Source of the DNA: Clostridium punense
Lineage (GTDB): Bacteria > Bacillota > Clostridia > Clostridiales > Clostridiaceae
Direction of reading: 5' to 3'
DNA: 64,000 bases
Assembly: GCF_017874425.1 (NCBI RefSeq)
Contig: NZ_JAGGLL010000021.1
Location: 32,262-96,261 of the forward strand
Shown here: positions 44,317 through 53,161 of the stretch, piece by piece
Layout: each line of letters begins with the position of its first letter
Position numbering within the stretch: the first letter of the stretch is position 1
The notes under the pieces: generated by a model
Database searches by the model: none
Seen by the model: only the letters and a program-made list of their open reading frames with translations
Told to the model about the DNA's origin: nothing
Translations under genes and position numbers: made by a program

Positions 44317-46326
44317 TTATCTTGTTTTAAACTTACTTAGTTCCTCATTTAAAACCTCTGATAAATTTTGTAGTCCCATAACATAATTATTAAACTCTTC
44401 CATTGTAGCATTTATCTCTTCTGTGGAAGCTGATACTTCTTCAGAGGAAGCAGCTGTTTCTTCTGACACCGATGAGATGTTTTGAATTTGACTTACAACT
44501 TCTTCTTTTTGATTATTAATCTTTTCAACTTTTTCTTTTATATTTTCAACCTTTTGAATTAAGTTACTTATAGAGCTATATATATCGTTAAATATAATAT
44601 TTGTATCTTCTACTGTTTTATCCTGCTCTGTAACAATATTTTGAGCTTGCTCCATAGCTTTTACTGCTATATTAGACTTATTTTGGATAGCTTCAACAAT
44701 TCTTTTTATTTCTTCTGTAGAGTTCTTGGATTGTTCTGCTAGCTTTCTTATTTCATCGGCAACTATAGCAAATCCTCTACCAGCTTCCCCTGCTCTTGCA
44801 GCTTCAATAGAAGCATTAAGAGAAAGTAGGTTTGTTTGTTCAGTTATTTGCGTAATGGCCTCTGAAATCTTACTAATCTCCTTAGTACTCTTACTCATAT
44901 CTTCAACTATTTCAGCAACAGACTGTGTTGTTTCTTTAGTCTCTTCTGATTTATCCATAAGTAGTTTAACCATTTTTAAGCCTTTATTGCTTAAATCTTT
45001 AGTATTTAAAGATACCTCATCTATTTCTTTCGTTGAGGTTTCAATGCTATCTATGCCTTGTACTAACTCGTCCATTTCATTAGATGCTTCTTGAGTACTT
45101 GAAGCTTGCTGAACCGCTCCATTAGATATTTCTTCTATTGCTCTTGATACTTCTGCCACAGATGCTGTAGTTTCTTCTGTCATTGCAGATAAATTAGTTG
45201 CAGTATCTACAACTGTTTGTGAAGATTTTTCAACATTTGATAAGATTTGTGATATATTCTCTATCATAAGATTAAAGTTTTTTGCTAAAACTCCAATTTC
45301 ATCACCTGATTTTATCTGAACAGTTTCTGTTAAATCTCCCTTAGAAGCTTTAGTCATTACATCTTTTATTTTATTTATATTTACAGTTATTGATCTAGTT
45401 ACAAAAATTGAAATTCCTGTTGCTATTACAGCAGTAATAATTAATACTATTATAAGAGTTACTAAGATAGATTTTGTATCCTTATTTAACTCTTCCGTTT
45501 CCATAGCTCCGAGTATTGTCCACCCAGTAACAGGACTGTTTGTATATACAGCAAACTTATCTTTTCCATTATATTCATAAGTGCTAAAACCATTCTTCTT
45601 TTCCATTACTTCCTTCCAAACAGGAAGCTTAGAAAAGGTATCAGTGCCAACTAACTTTTCATCTGGATGGGTTAGAATTAAACCATTTTTATCAAGAATC
45701 ATGGCATATCCTTCTTCTCCAACCTTTATTTCTGCTGTGCTTTTTGCTAGTGTATCAAAATCTATATCCATAGCAACTACACCAACTACTTGTCCATCTT
45801 TTTCTACTGCTTTTGAAATGGACACTGAAGTTTCTCCAGTAGTTGCATCTTTATAAGGGTCACTAAACACAACTTTCCCCTTATTCTCCACGGCATCTTT
45901 ATACCAGGGTCTTGAAGTTGGATCATAGTCGGCTCCAACTTCAGTAGCTGGATATACATAAAACTTCTTACCAACTGTCCCTATGTATATTGATTCTACA
46001 TTTGGGTTACTTTCCTTCATACCTTTAAGACTATCCATGAGGTAAGGTAAGGATTCCGGATTGCTATGTATATTAATAAAATTATAGTTATTGGCAAGCA
46101 TTGTTATATTATTGCCCATAGCCGTAAGCTCTTTATCAATCCCTCTATTTGCTTCTCTTAGTAATTGAGAACTTGAACTCTCTAGTTTTTTAGCTATTAT
46201 TGACTTAGAATTAAAGTAGGATACTGCTCCAAGAATAATTAGTGGAATAATACAAATACCTAGTAAACTTACAAATAGCTTTGTTCTGATACTTTTAAAC
46301 TTAAATCCAAACTTCATTTTGCCCAT
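44317..46326 (-). CDS. Methyl-accepting chemotaxis protein with dCache sensor
   Basis: A 669-residue chemoreceptor: transmembrane segment 1 (about 17-37), dCache_1 domain (about 40-285; [36 protein letters not shown]), transmembrane segment 2 (about 288-310), HAMP (about 310-362) and a signalling hairpin tip [20 protein letters not shown]. It is an architectural paralogue of the MCP at 28842, with divergent ligand-binding sequence. It lies downstream of no obvious partner; chemotaxis kinase genes are elsewhere. Confidence 0.93.
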   Translation of the reverse strand: MGKMKFGFKFKSIRTKLFVSLLGICIIPLIILGAVSYFNSKSIIAKKLESSSSQLLREANRGIDKELTAMGNNITMLANNYNFINIHSNPESLPYLMDSLKGMKESNPNVESIYIGTVGKKFYVYPATEVGADYDPTSRPWYKDAVENKGKVVFSDPYKDATTGETSVSISKAVEKDGQVVGVVAMDIDFDTLAKSTAEIKVGEEGYAMILDKNGLILTHPDEKLVGTDTFSKLPVWKEVMEKKNGFSTYEYNGKDKFAVYTNSPVTGWTILGAMETEELNKDTKSILVTLIIVLIITAVIATGISIFVTRSITVNINKIKDVMTKASKGDLTETVQIKSGDEIGVLAKNFNLMIENISQILSNVEKSSQTVVDTATNLSAMTEETTASVAEVSRAIEEISNGAVQQASSTQEASNEMDELVQGIDSIETSTKEIDEVSLNTKDLSNKGLKMVKLLMDKSEETKETTQSVAEIVEDMSKSTKEISKISEAITQITEQTNLLSLNASIEAARAGEAGRGFAIVADEIRKLAEQSKNSTEEIKRIVEAIQNKSNIAVKAMEQAQNIVTEQDKTVEDTNIIFNDIYSSISNLIQKVENIKEKVEKINNQKEEVVSQIQNISSVSEETAASSEEVSASTEEINATMEEFNNYVMGLQNLSEVLNEELSKFKTR

Positions 46327-46636
46327 GAAAACTTTTCCTCCCGCTACTTAATTACTATTTAATTTAAATATAATTAAAAAACTAAATAGTAATTTAAACT
46401 CACTTTCCCTTATTTTCGTCATTATTTCCTTTAACTTTACACTATTTTTAGTTTTATTTAAATTTATTCATGTTTTTATCCTATATTTCGACATTTGCAA
46501 CTAAATAAAAATATCGCCTTGAATTTATCACCCTTTCATTTTATTAATTATTATCTACTGAAATTTAACTACTGTTAAATTATTTTTCTCAGTAGTTCAT
46601 AATATAACCCCTGTATATTTATACACATGATATTGG

Positions 46637-46680
46637 ATATATGATTATAAAGATTTAATGATATCTTTATAATCATATAT
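46637..46680. repeat. Perfect 18-bp inverted repeat abutting repeat copy Y
   Basis: ATATATGATTATAAAGAT and ATCTTTATAATCATATAT enclose an 8-nt loop. The right arm runs directly into the dispersed repeat. There is no T-run after it, so it is not a standard terminator. Confidence 0.85.
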
Positions 46681-46772
46681 CGTGAAAAATTCTTTTATTG
46701 AAATCTTTAAAATAAGAAAAAAAGATAAGAAGATATAGTGTTTATGCGGGTTCTAAGAACTTTCCATGAAAT
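46677..46772. repeat. Dispersed repeat, copy Y (shared with 10262-10390)
   Basis: Matches the copy at 10.3 kb over about 85 positions: TATCGTGAAAAATTCTTTTA, TTGAAATCTTTA, AAAAGATAAGAAGATATAG, TGTTTATGCGGGTT. It lies about 90 bp upstream of the RHH gene and could be its promoter/operator region. The other copy has no gene in the equivalent place. Confidence 0.8.
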
Positions 46773-46799
46773 TCTCACCCTAATTCCCATAAAAAACTC

Positions 46800-46854
46800 C
46801 TCCTTATTACATATATTTATAAAGAAGCAATCTTTATAAATATGTAATAAGGAG
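46800..46854 (+). promoter_or_regulatory. Long hairpin that buries the ribosome-binding site of the RHH gene
   Basis: CTCCTTATTACAT-ATATTTATAAAGA (46800-46825) pairs with TCTTTATAAATATGTAATAAGGAG (46831-46854), 24 bp with a two-base bulge and a 5-nt loop. The right arm ends in AAGGAG, the Shine-Dalgarno 8 nt before the ATG at 46863. In the folded RNA the site is fully paired. Confidence 0.85.
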
Positions 46855-46862
46855 ATTTTTAT

Positions 46863-47357
46863 ATGACTAGAAAAGACTCTAAGAAAACTTTAGAAATAGA
46901 TGATTTTTCTTCTGACTATGATGTGGAGGAAATTGGTTTTGATAATTTAATTGTGGGCTCCCCTGTGGCAACTTTTAGTTTTAGTGACAACACAGAAGAA
47001 GCTAGTAACGGAACCTCTTCTAGTTCCATAGATTTAACTTGTCCAAGCAATTCTTCTAACTATGCTCATAGTGCTACTGAGAGGATAAAAAAAGAAACAG
47101 CCTACAATACAATTAATACCTCCAGTGAAATTCTGGATAATCGTAAGGCTAAAGCCGCCCCAAATGGCATTACCCCTCCAATAGATGGTGAACACTTTGA
47201 TATAAAAAGAGGCTACACCTTTCGTAAATCTACTCTTAGAAAGCTAAATGAACTTAAAGCAGCTCATCCAGATGTTAATGTGTATCTAAGCACAATTATA
47301 GATGAAGCTATAAACCACTACTTTAACTATGTATTTCTTGAAAACAACAAAAGATAA
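46863..47357 (+). CDS. Putative ribbon-helix-helix protein with disordered N-terminus
   Basis: A 164-residue protein. Residues 1-110 are Ser/Thr/Asp-rich and probably disordered. The C-terminal 50 residues (KRGYTFRKSTLRKLNELKAA, then NVYLSTIIDEAINHYFNYVF) have the strand-helix-helix layout of RHH DNA-binding domains such as Arc/ParG. Its ribosome-binding site lies inside a 24-bp hairpin. It is the first gene of a module followed by YvrJ, DUF1659 and DUF2922 genes on the same strand. I know no named family for the whole protein. Confidence 0.75.
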   Translation: MTRKDSKKTLEIDDFSSDYDVEEIGFDNLIVGSPVATFSFSDNTEEASNGTSSSSIDLTCPSNSSNYAHSATERIKKETAYNTINTSSEILDNRKAKAAPNGITPPIDGEHFDIKRGYTFRKSTLRKLNELKAAHPDVNVYLSTIIDEAINHYFNYVFLENNKR

Positions 47358-47526
47358 AGATTAGTCACATGTTAAATTATGTATATATCTAGCTATGAAT
47401 CTATTTATAGGTCTATGACATTTTACATAATGGGTTAAAACCCTTTATTGTGACTGATAAAAATATTGCTTTTCACTAAAAACCTTTCCTATTTTTGCAT
47501 ATATGGTTTATGTGGAGGTGATCTAA

Positions 47527-47706
47527 ATGGAAGTAAATGAACTTATTAATCTTATTGGCAACGTGGGCTTTCCTGTAGCCATTAGTGCCTATCTTTTAAT
47601 AAGACTTGAAAAAAACATAGCTATGTTAACTTCATCTATAAACAAGCTTAACACCATAATTTCAACTAAGCTTGGAGTTGTTATAGACAACACTAACGAA
47701 AAATAA
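47527..47706 (+). CDS. YvrJ-family small membrane protein
   Basis: A 59-residue protein starting MEVNELINLIGNVGFPVAIS and continuing AYLLIRLEKNIAMLTSSINK. The short hydrophobic segment with NVGFP, followed by an amphipathic helix, is the YvrJ signature. GGAGGTGAT lies 5 nt upstream of the ATG. In B. subtilis the namesake sits by the SigO (yvrI) genes. In clostridia such genes accompany DUF1659 and DUF2922, as here. Function unknown. Confidence 0.88.
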   Translation: MEVNELINLIGNVGFPVAISAYLLIRLEKNIAMLTSSINKLNTIISTKLGVVIDNTNEK

Positions 47707-47808
47707 TTTTTCATTTCTGTAAAACTTCCTTCTAAGTGCATATATATCCTTTGTAAAGATTAATTCATCTTTACTAATACTTTTTATAACCTTAAAGGAG
47801 GTGTTCTT

Positions 47809-48033
47809 ATGGCTATTTCTAAAGTTTTAAACTCTGCTACCTTAAGTATTGAGGTTGAAAACGGTACTGACAAAACTGGTGCTACAGTTTACAGAAAAAA
47901 GAACTTTTCTGGTATAAAGCTTACTGCTGATCCTCAGAATGTATTTGATGTAGCTGAAGCTATCAAAGTAGTTTTAAAACCTAACACTAGAGACTACTAC
48001 CTAACTGAAAGCTCAAAGCTTACTACTCCTTAA
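47809..48033 (+). CDS. DUF1659 family protein
   Basis: A 74-residue, probably all-beta/alpha small protein: LNSATLSIEVENGTDKTGAT, then YRKKNFSGIKLTADPQNVFD and VAEAIKVVLK. The pattern (thLxLxxxxGxDxxGxxxxkxksfxxIk...vAxal..L) is DUF1659. It follows YvrJ by 102 bp with an AAAGGAGGTG site. Members nearly always pair with DUF2922. No biochemical role is known. Confidence 0.88.
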   Translation: MAISKVLNSATLSIEVENGTDKTGATVYRKKNFSGIKLTADPQNVFDVAEAIKVVLKPNTRDYYLTESSKLTTP

Positions 48034-48157
48034 TAGAAGTTAGTTTGCAAAACTAGAGAACTTCAACAACATAAGTTTATTTATTAGATTGTGCTTCTCT
48101 AGATTTGTGTTTCTAAGTGAGGATTTACCAAATTCATAAAAGAAAGTAGGTGAAAAC

Positions 48158-48376
48158 ATGGAATATTCATTAGCAATGACCTTTGTTACCACTAGTGGTG
48201 ATAAAGTTTCAATGACTATAACTGACGTAAAGAGCAACATCACTGAAGTTGAAGCTTCTGCTCTTATGGATACCATTATAGCGAAGGATATCTTCCTAAC
48301 TAAAAGCGGTTCCCTAGCTTCAAAATATGGTGCTCAGCTTACTCAAAGACAAAGCACTAAACTTGATGTACAGTAG
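48158..48376 (+). CDS. DUF2922 family protein
   Basis: A 72-residue protein: MEYSLAMTFVTTSGDKVSMT, then ITDVKSNITEVEASALMDTI and IAKDIFLTKSGSL. This is the DUF2922 pattern (LxLxFxtxxGkxxxIxixdxkxxlTxxeVxxxMdxII). It follows DUF1659 by 124 bp containing a CTAGAGAA/TTCTCTAG hairpin. A 13-codon piece of a second copy survives at 49621-49665. The gene ends just before a strong terminator. Confidence 0.88.
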   Translation: MEYSLAMTFVTTSGDKVSMTITDVKSNITEVEASALMDTIIAKDIFLTKSGSLASKYGAQLTQRQSTKLDVQ

Positions 48377-48397
48377 CATCATGGCTTTAAAATAAAG

Positions 48398-48452
48398 AAC
48401 AGGGTATTTTCAAGATGTATTTTAAACATTCCTTGGAAATACCCTGTTTTTA
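48398..48452. terminator. Terminator closing the YvrJ module and the Rpn gene
   Basis: AACAGGGTATTTTCAAG pairs with CTTGGAAATACCCTGTT, followed by TTTTT on the right and preceded by A-rich DNA on the left. It is placed between two convergent genes, 20 bp and 3 bp from their stops. Confidence 0.88.
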
Positions 48453-48454
48453 TA

Positions 48455-49534
48455 TTAACTTATAATTTCCTTGGCAATTTCTTTTATTCGCTCTAAATTT
48501 AATTCTGTTATCCCTGCTACAAACTCATAACCCATGCCTTCACGAAGTAATTTTCTTGCAATCTCCTCCTTTGCATCATTTGTTCCTTTTTGAATTCCTT
48601 TTTCAAACCCTTTTATAATTCCCCTTTTCTCAACCTCAGGGTCATAAAAACTTTTGAACATAACTTCTACCTCCTGGCTTAACCCTTTATAATAATTGTA
48701 GGTATCAATGAAGTAATCATTTAAATTCTGTATTACTGATAACATTTCGCTGTAATCTTCTAGGGTAATTTTATCACATTTATATGCCTCACTAATAGCT
48801 TCAAGGGTATTTTTTATTGTAGTTAATATATGTACATTAATCTTTTCTACACTTAGCCTTTTCTTTTCTTCTGATTGCTTACTTATCTTTAAGTTCTCCA
48901 TAAATCTTCTGTAATTAAAAAGCTGCAGTGGATAAAGTAAATACTTATTTTCTTCAAATAGTCTTTGAAGATCGTATTCCCAATATTTTAATACATTGAT
49001 TTTATAATTGAAGCTTCCTTGCTTAGGAAATTTAATTCTTAAGTTAATCTTATCCTCTAGACCCTTTTCCTTTTCTAAAACTATAAGATAAGGTTCAGGA
49101 AAACTGATATCTATAGTATTTTTATTTAATTCCATGGAATTTTTAACTGCCTTATCAAATCCATACCTAAAAATTCTTATGCCCATGTCCTTTTCATATT
49201 TAGTTTGAAATTCAATGGCATAATCATATAGTTTATCTTTATAAGTAACTTCAATATATAAATCTGCTCTAAAGCTTAAAAGACCGTTATTTATGTTCCT
49301 GTTTAGATTTTCCACATTGGGATAATAAACCTCTGCCTCATATCCAATATCATCACCATAAATTGAATTTAGGAAATCAATAATAGGTTTCTTATTTTTA
49401 AGGGTAAACAATCGCTTCATTATGCTATCCATATTTAATGAAGTTTTACCTGAATTTTTACTTGCATCACTTTCATAATTTGAATCTTCTTCTTGAACTA
49501 AGGTTATTACATTACCTTGTTTTAAGTAATACAT
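48455..49534 (-). CDS. Rpn-like PD-(D/E)XK nuclease/transposase family protein
   Basis: A 359-residue protein with an N-terminal nuclease-like core: KRLFTLKNKKPIIDFLNSIY, then FRADLYIEVTYKDKLYDYAI and EFQTKYEKDMGIRIFRYGFD. D and E-F-Q supply the PD-(D/E)XK residues. A C-terminal helix-rich tail ends in GIIKGFEKGIQKGTNDAKEE, as in PDDEXK_2/Rpn members. These enzymes promote recombination and often occur in mobile or degenerate regions. ATG at 49534 follows AGGAAGTG. An in-frame ATG six codons earlier lacks a site. Confidence 0.82.
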   Translation of the reverse strand: MYYLKQGNVITLVQEEDSNYESDASKNSGKTSLNMDSIMKRLFTLKNKKPIIDFLNSIYGDDIGYEAEVYYPNVENLNRNINNGLLSFRADLYIEVTYKDKLYDYAIEFQTKYEKDMGIRIFRYGFDKAVKNSMELNKNTIDISFPEPYLIVLEKEKGLEDKINLRIKFPKQGSFNYKINVLKYWEYDLQRLFEENKYLLYPLQLFNYRRFMENLKISKQSEEKKRLSVEKINVHILTTIKNTLEAISEAYKCDKITLEDYSEMLSVIQNLNDYFIDTYNYYKGLSQEVEVMFKSFYDPEVEKRGIIKGFEKGIQKGTNDAKEEIARKLLREGMGYEFVAGITELNLERIKEIAKEIIS

Positions 49535-49620
49535 AAATTCACTTCCTATCATTAAATATTATAGACAAAAAATCCATTTTTAAACATATGTTCGCTATAT
49601 AAGATAAATCTCTACTCTTT

Positions 49621-49665
49621 CAATTACATTTATTGACACTAGTGGTGATAAGGTTTCAATCTAAG
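49621..49665 (+). pseudogene. Fragment of a DUF2922 gene
   Basis: ITFIDTSGDKVSI then a stop matches residues 7-19 of the intact DUF2922 protein (MTFVTTSGDKVSM). The DNA shows 22 of 23 identical bases over ACTAGTGGTGATAA-GTTTCAAT. Nothing more of the gene is recognisable. Confidence 0.7.
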
Positions 49666-49678
49666 ATTGATGAAATAA

Positions 49679-49739
49679 AAAGCCACTATGAAAATTACTA
49701 TAGGAGCTGTGACTCTGGAGTAATTTTCTCAGTGGCTTG
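49679..49739 (-). repeat. Hairpin repeat family, copy 1 (inverted)
   Basis: Read on the minus strand it gives AAGCCACTGAGAAAATTACT CCAGAG..., nearly identical to the left half of the copy at 52937. Arms AAGCCACTGAGAAAATTACT and AGTAATTTTCATAGTGGCTT form the stem. The conserved 3' tail of the other copies is missing. Confidence 0.8.
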
Positions 49740-49771
49740 AATGTTTTCCACTGATAGATTTAAAATTAAGT

Positions 49772-50299
49772 TTAAACATCAATGATAAGCATACCTTCTT
49801 GTCCAATTTCAAAATAAGATATGAGTCTACCCTCTTTATCTACTGAAAATGCTCCTCCAAAATAATATTCATCAAGATAATTTGTAGCCAAAGTAATAGC
49901 ATTAGTTTTTTTCATCTGCTCTAGGTATTCTCTAAATACTTCCCTTTCCCATATTTCTTTGATATTTGTCTCTGGATAAAGACATCTTGCAAAAGGGAAA
50001 AATAAATACTCAACACTTTCTTCTCTTACTTTGCTTACAAGTTCTTCTTCAAATAAATCACCACAAATTAAGAAACAAATGGAGCTGCCTTCATTTTATT
50101 CCTCCCTAAAAAAATTTACTAATCTTCTTATGTTTAAAAAAATATAGATGCCTGCCCAAATAAACCATCTAAATCTGACACTTGAACATCTAAAAAGTTC
50201 TTATTTTCAGGCAACAATTCATTTGGAACAGAAACCTGAACAAAATATGCTGTCATACTGCAATCCTTACAATATTCTTCAACTTTGTTTACTTTATAA
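49772..50299 (-). pseudogene. Carbon-nitrogen hydrolase, disrupted and truncated
   Basis: Two frames on the minus strand encode pieces of a nitrilase-family enzyme: KVNKVEEYCKDCSMTAYFVQ with VSVPNELLPENKNF upstream, then after a frame break EGSSICFLICGDLFEEELVS, LFFPFARCLYPETN, ATNYLDEYYFGGAFSVDKEG and RLISYFEIGQEGMLIIDV. The ICGD segment has the catalytic Cys. The N-terminal part with Glu and Lys is gone, cut near the ABC exporter stop. A second tail fragment lies at 54340. Confidence 0.8.
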
Positions 50300-50300
50300 A

Positions 50301-52094
50301 CTATGCATACCACTTGCTTTGAGCCCTATACATCTCTGCATATTTCCCATTTTTACTTATAAGTTCTTCATGGGTACCTATTTCACTTATGCCCCCATTA
50401 TCTAGTACCACAATTCTATCTGCTATTTTGGCAGAACCTAATCTGTGCGTTACAATTATGGCTGTTTTACCTTTACACATGTCTACAAATTTATTATAAA
50501 TCTTAGTTTCCTCAATTGGATCTATGGCTGCAGTAGGCTCATCTAAAACAATAGTGTTGTAATTCCTATAAAAACCCCTTGCAATTGCTATTCTTTGCCA
50601 TTGTCCACCGGATAAGTCTATCCCATCAAACTCTCTAGAAAGCATGGTGTCATAGGAATCTATAAACTTTTCCTCATCTATAATTAAATCTGCTTTATTT
50701 AAGGCACTATTTAATCTTTCACTATTAACATGGCCATTCTTCCCAATATCACTAATAGCTATATTTTCACCAAGAGTCATTTTATATCTTTGATAGTTCT
50801 GGAAAACAGCAGATACATTTTTATATAAGGATTTCATAGAAGCTTTAGAGGTTTCCACCTTCCCTAACGTCACAATACCACTGCTAGGAGAAAATAGTCC
50901 TAGCATAAGTTTTACTAAGGTACTTTTTCCTGAACCATTTTCACCAACAATAGCAATGGTTTCTCCCGGCTTAACTTCTAAACTAATATTGCTTAATGCT
51001 TCCTTTTCTGCTCCTGGATATTTAAAGGAAACCTGTGTGAGAGTTATTCCTGTAGCTTCATTAGAAGCTATATCTTCCCCTCCTCTTTCAGGCATTTCTA
51101 AAAACTTCACTAACCCTTTTACATTACCTAAATTTTCCGTAATGGCTCCTACGTGTCTGCAAATTATTTCTTCCATGATATGAAACATACTGCCAATAGA
51201 TGCAAATACCGCACCAAAGGCCCCCACAGTAATTTCCCCTCTTATTAAAGCAATTACAAGTAAATATAAAATGCCCAAATATCCTAAAAGTGTTATTGCC
51301 TTCATTGTAAGTTCCATAATTCCAGAGGTTTTTTCTGCCTTCCAAATCTTCTTATTTAATGAATCAATAGCTGATAAATATAACGATTTAAAATACTTAA
51401 AAGCTCCAAGAAGCCTTGTTTCTTTAAAATATTCCTTATCAATAATACATCTTTCATAGTACTGGAATTCTCTTCTTATAGGTGCCGATTCATCAGAAAG
51501 CTTTGTAAATACCTTAAGCCTTAAAAATTGAGTAAGTGCTACTGGTATAAATATAATTACCAGTGATATTGCCAGTATTGGCTTTAAACTATAAAGGTAA
51601 ATTCCCATGACTAAAAAGTATGGAATATAGTAGGTTAAAACAGTTGAAATTATAAACACTAAATACATGCTATTAAGCAAGCCCTCATTAGCCTTGTTTA
51701 TGGCATCTAAATTAGAGGGAACTTCAAAGGTTAATGCATCAAGTTTTCCGGCTTTTTCGTTAATTTTCCCTGCAATATTACTTTGAACTCTAAAACTTAT
51801 ATCATCAGGAGTAAAATTAGCAACACCATTTAATATTTGATTTATTATCAAAGTGGCACCTAAAGCCAATACCATTAGTAGTACTTCTTTAAAACTCCCT
51901 TTGTTGCTCACTGCATTGGCAATGGCATCAAAAAACTTTTGAGTCATAATAACAGTAACCACATGAGATATTCCGTGTAATATTGACAACAAATTATCCA
52001 CTATAAAATATACAGGACAAGTCTCGAAAATCATGGGGAGTACAGTTTTTAGTATTTTATAAAGAGATATATTATCCTTCTTCTCGCCCATCAT
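50301..52094 (-). CDS. ABC exporter, fused membrane and ATPase domains
   Basis: A 597-residue half-transporter: about six membrane helices in residues 20-310 and a nucleotide-binding domain at 345-590. Walker A GENGSGKSTL, Q-loop VFQNYQRYKM, signature LSGGQWQRIAIARGF, Walker B TIVLDEPTAAID and H-loop VTHRLG are all intact. The type resembles lantibiotic/multidrug exporters of the NukT/SpaB-like group without a peptidase domain. ATG at 52094 follows AAAGGAG. It would act as a homodimer or with an unlinked partner. Substrate unknown. Confidence 0.92.
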   Translation of the reverse strand: MMGEKKDNISLYKILKTVLPMIFETCPVYFIVDNLLSILHGISHVVTVIMTQKFFDAIANAVSNKGSFKEVLLMVLALGATLIINQILNGVANFTPDDISFRVQSNIAGKINEKAGKLDALTFEVPSNLDAINKANEGLLNSMYLVFIISTVLTYYIPYFLVMGIYLYSLKPILAISLVIIFIPVALTQFLRLKVFTKLSDESAPIRREFQYYERCIIDKEYFKETRLLGAFKYFKSLYLSAIDSLNKKIWKAEKTSGIMELTMKAITLLGYLGILYLLVIALIRGEITVGAFGAVFASIGSMFHIMEEIICRHVGAITENLGNVKGLVKFLEMPERGGEDIASNEATGITLTQVSFKYPGAEKEALSNISLEVKPGETIAIVGENGSGKSTLVKLMLGLFSPSSGIVTLGKVETSKASMKSLYKNVSAVFQNYQRYKMTLGENIAISDIGKNGHVNSERLNSALNKADLIIDEEKFIDSYDTMLSREFDGIDLSGGQWQRIAIARGFYRNYNTIVLDEPTAAIDPIEETKIYNKFVDMCKGKTAIIVTHRLGSAKIADRIVVLDNGGISEIGTHEELISKNGKYAEMYRAQSKWYA

Positions 52095-52166
52095 AAATAC
52101 CAACTCCTTTGGCTTACTGTTGTCTATATAAAAGCTTTTATATAGAACTCCTCCTTAAAATATATT

Positions 52167-52724
52167 TTAAAAATTATAATTGTTCTTCTTATGGAAATGT
52201 AAAATTAATTTTGAGTATTTATTAGTAATTAACTCCTTATCTATTCTATACTTAATACTTTTATTGTTATATTCCTCTATAGAAAACCCTGCTTTATCCA
52301 GAATACCTTGCATTCTTGTATTTAATTTACTTGTATAAGTATAAATGTTATTTAAATTTATCCCTTCTACTTTCACTAAGAAATAGCATATCAGCCGTGC
52401 TATTGTAAACCCATCTCCTTGATATTTGGGATCAATAATTAGGTCTTCTATGCATAATGAATTATTTTCATAGTGTAAGCTATATGCTAAGTAACCCTTT
52501 AAAATATTATCATTGCTCATCAAAATGTATCTTGTCCCATTTTTTAACCTTAACTTAAAGTTTTCGTACCATAAATTAAAGTCTTCCTCCTTTGAAGTAT
52601 CAGATGGAATTATAGTCGTCATAGCTATATAGGTTAGCTCAAAGATTTCATTTATAACCTTGCTATCTGGCATTTTCCCACTGGATATACTTGCTTCTTT
52701 AGGGTATTCATTAAATAACAACAT
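52167..52724 (-). CDS. GNAT-family N-acetyltransferase
   Basis: A 185-residue acetyltransferase with the acetyl-CoA-binding region LCIEDLIIDPKYQGDGFTIA then RLICYFLVK (about residues 90-118; the Q-x-x-G-x-A loop is partly degenerate as YQGDGFTIA). The C-terminal TRMQGILDKAGFSIEEYNNK strand/helix is typical. Substrate unknown. It is followed leftward by the ABC exporter with a 73-bp gap. Its first 20 codons and the 5' region are duplicated at 56.0 kb. Confidence 0.8.
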   Translation of the reverse strand: MLLFNEYPKEASISSGKMPDSKVINEIFELTYIAMTTIIPSDTSKEEDFNLWYENFKLRLKNGTRYILMSNDNILKGYLAYSLHYENNSLCIEDLIIDPKYQGDGFTIARLICYFLVKVEGINLNNIYTYTSKLNTRMQGILDKAGFSIEEYNNKSIKYRIDKELITNKYSKLILHFHKKNNYNF

Positions 52725-53058
52725 AAAACCTCCTACATTGTCCTTTTAAAGTTGACCTTAAACTTATATTAATAATATGTTTCTTTAAACTTTTAATGCT
52801 AGTTATAAAGGATTTATTTTATATTTTACTTAATTTATACACAAGGCAATAAACAGCTAAGACTTCAACATAATGAAGGCTTTAGTTTTTAACTGCTTAT
52901 CTATTAATTGGGGTAGTAATTTAGACACATAACAATAAGCCACTGAGAAAATTACTCCAGAGCTTAAACCTCCTGAGTGTTTTCTTCGTGGCTTTATTAT
53001 TTAGTAAGTATATTATCTTAAAAACATTGTAATACTGAAATTTAATCTCTTATTAAGA
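52665..53058. repeat. Segmental duplication, copy A (matches 56032-56428)
   Basis: From the 5' end of the GNAT gene through its upstream region and the adjoining hairpin repeat, this segment matches 56032-56428 with few differences (for example ACATAAAACCTCCTACATT, CTTTTAAAGTTGACCTTAAA, AGACTTCAACATAATGAAGG). The hairpin-repeat part begins at 52937. Confidence 0.85.
52937..53058 (+). repeat. Hairpin repeat family, copy 2
   Basis: AAGCCACTGAGAAAATTACT...TTTTCTTCGTGGCTT stem, followed by the conserved tail TTTAGTAAGTATATT...AAAACATTGTAATACTG... ending near TCTTATTAAGAA. Confidence 0.85.
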
Positions 53059-53161
53059 ATGTTCCGCACTAAACATTTTTTACTTATATACCACTTCACA
53101 TTCTTCAAATACTACTAACATATCCTGGGAAAATTCCATATTAAATTCTTTCAGTTGTCTT

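Noticed and set aside
48040..48276. 78-codon minus-strand frame across the DUF1659-DUF2922 gap
   Set aside because: Antisense to DUF2922 and a hairpin, without a ribosome-binding site. The plus-strand genes match known families.
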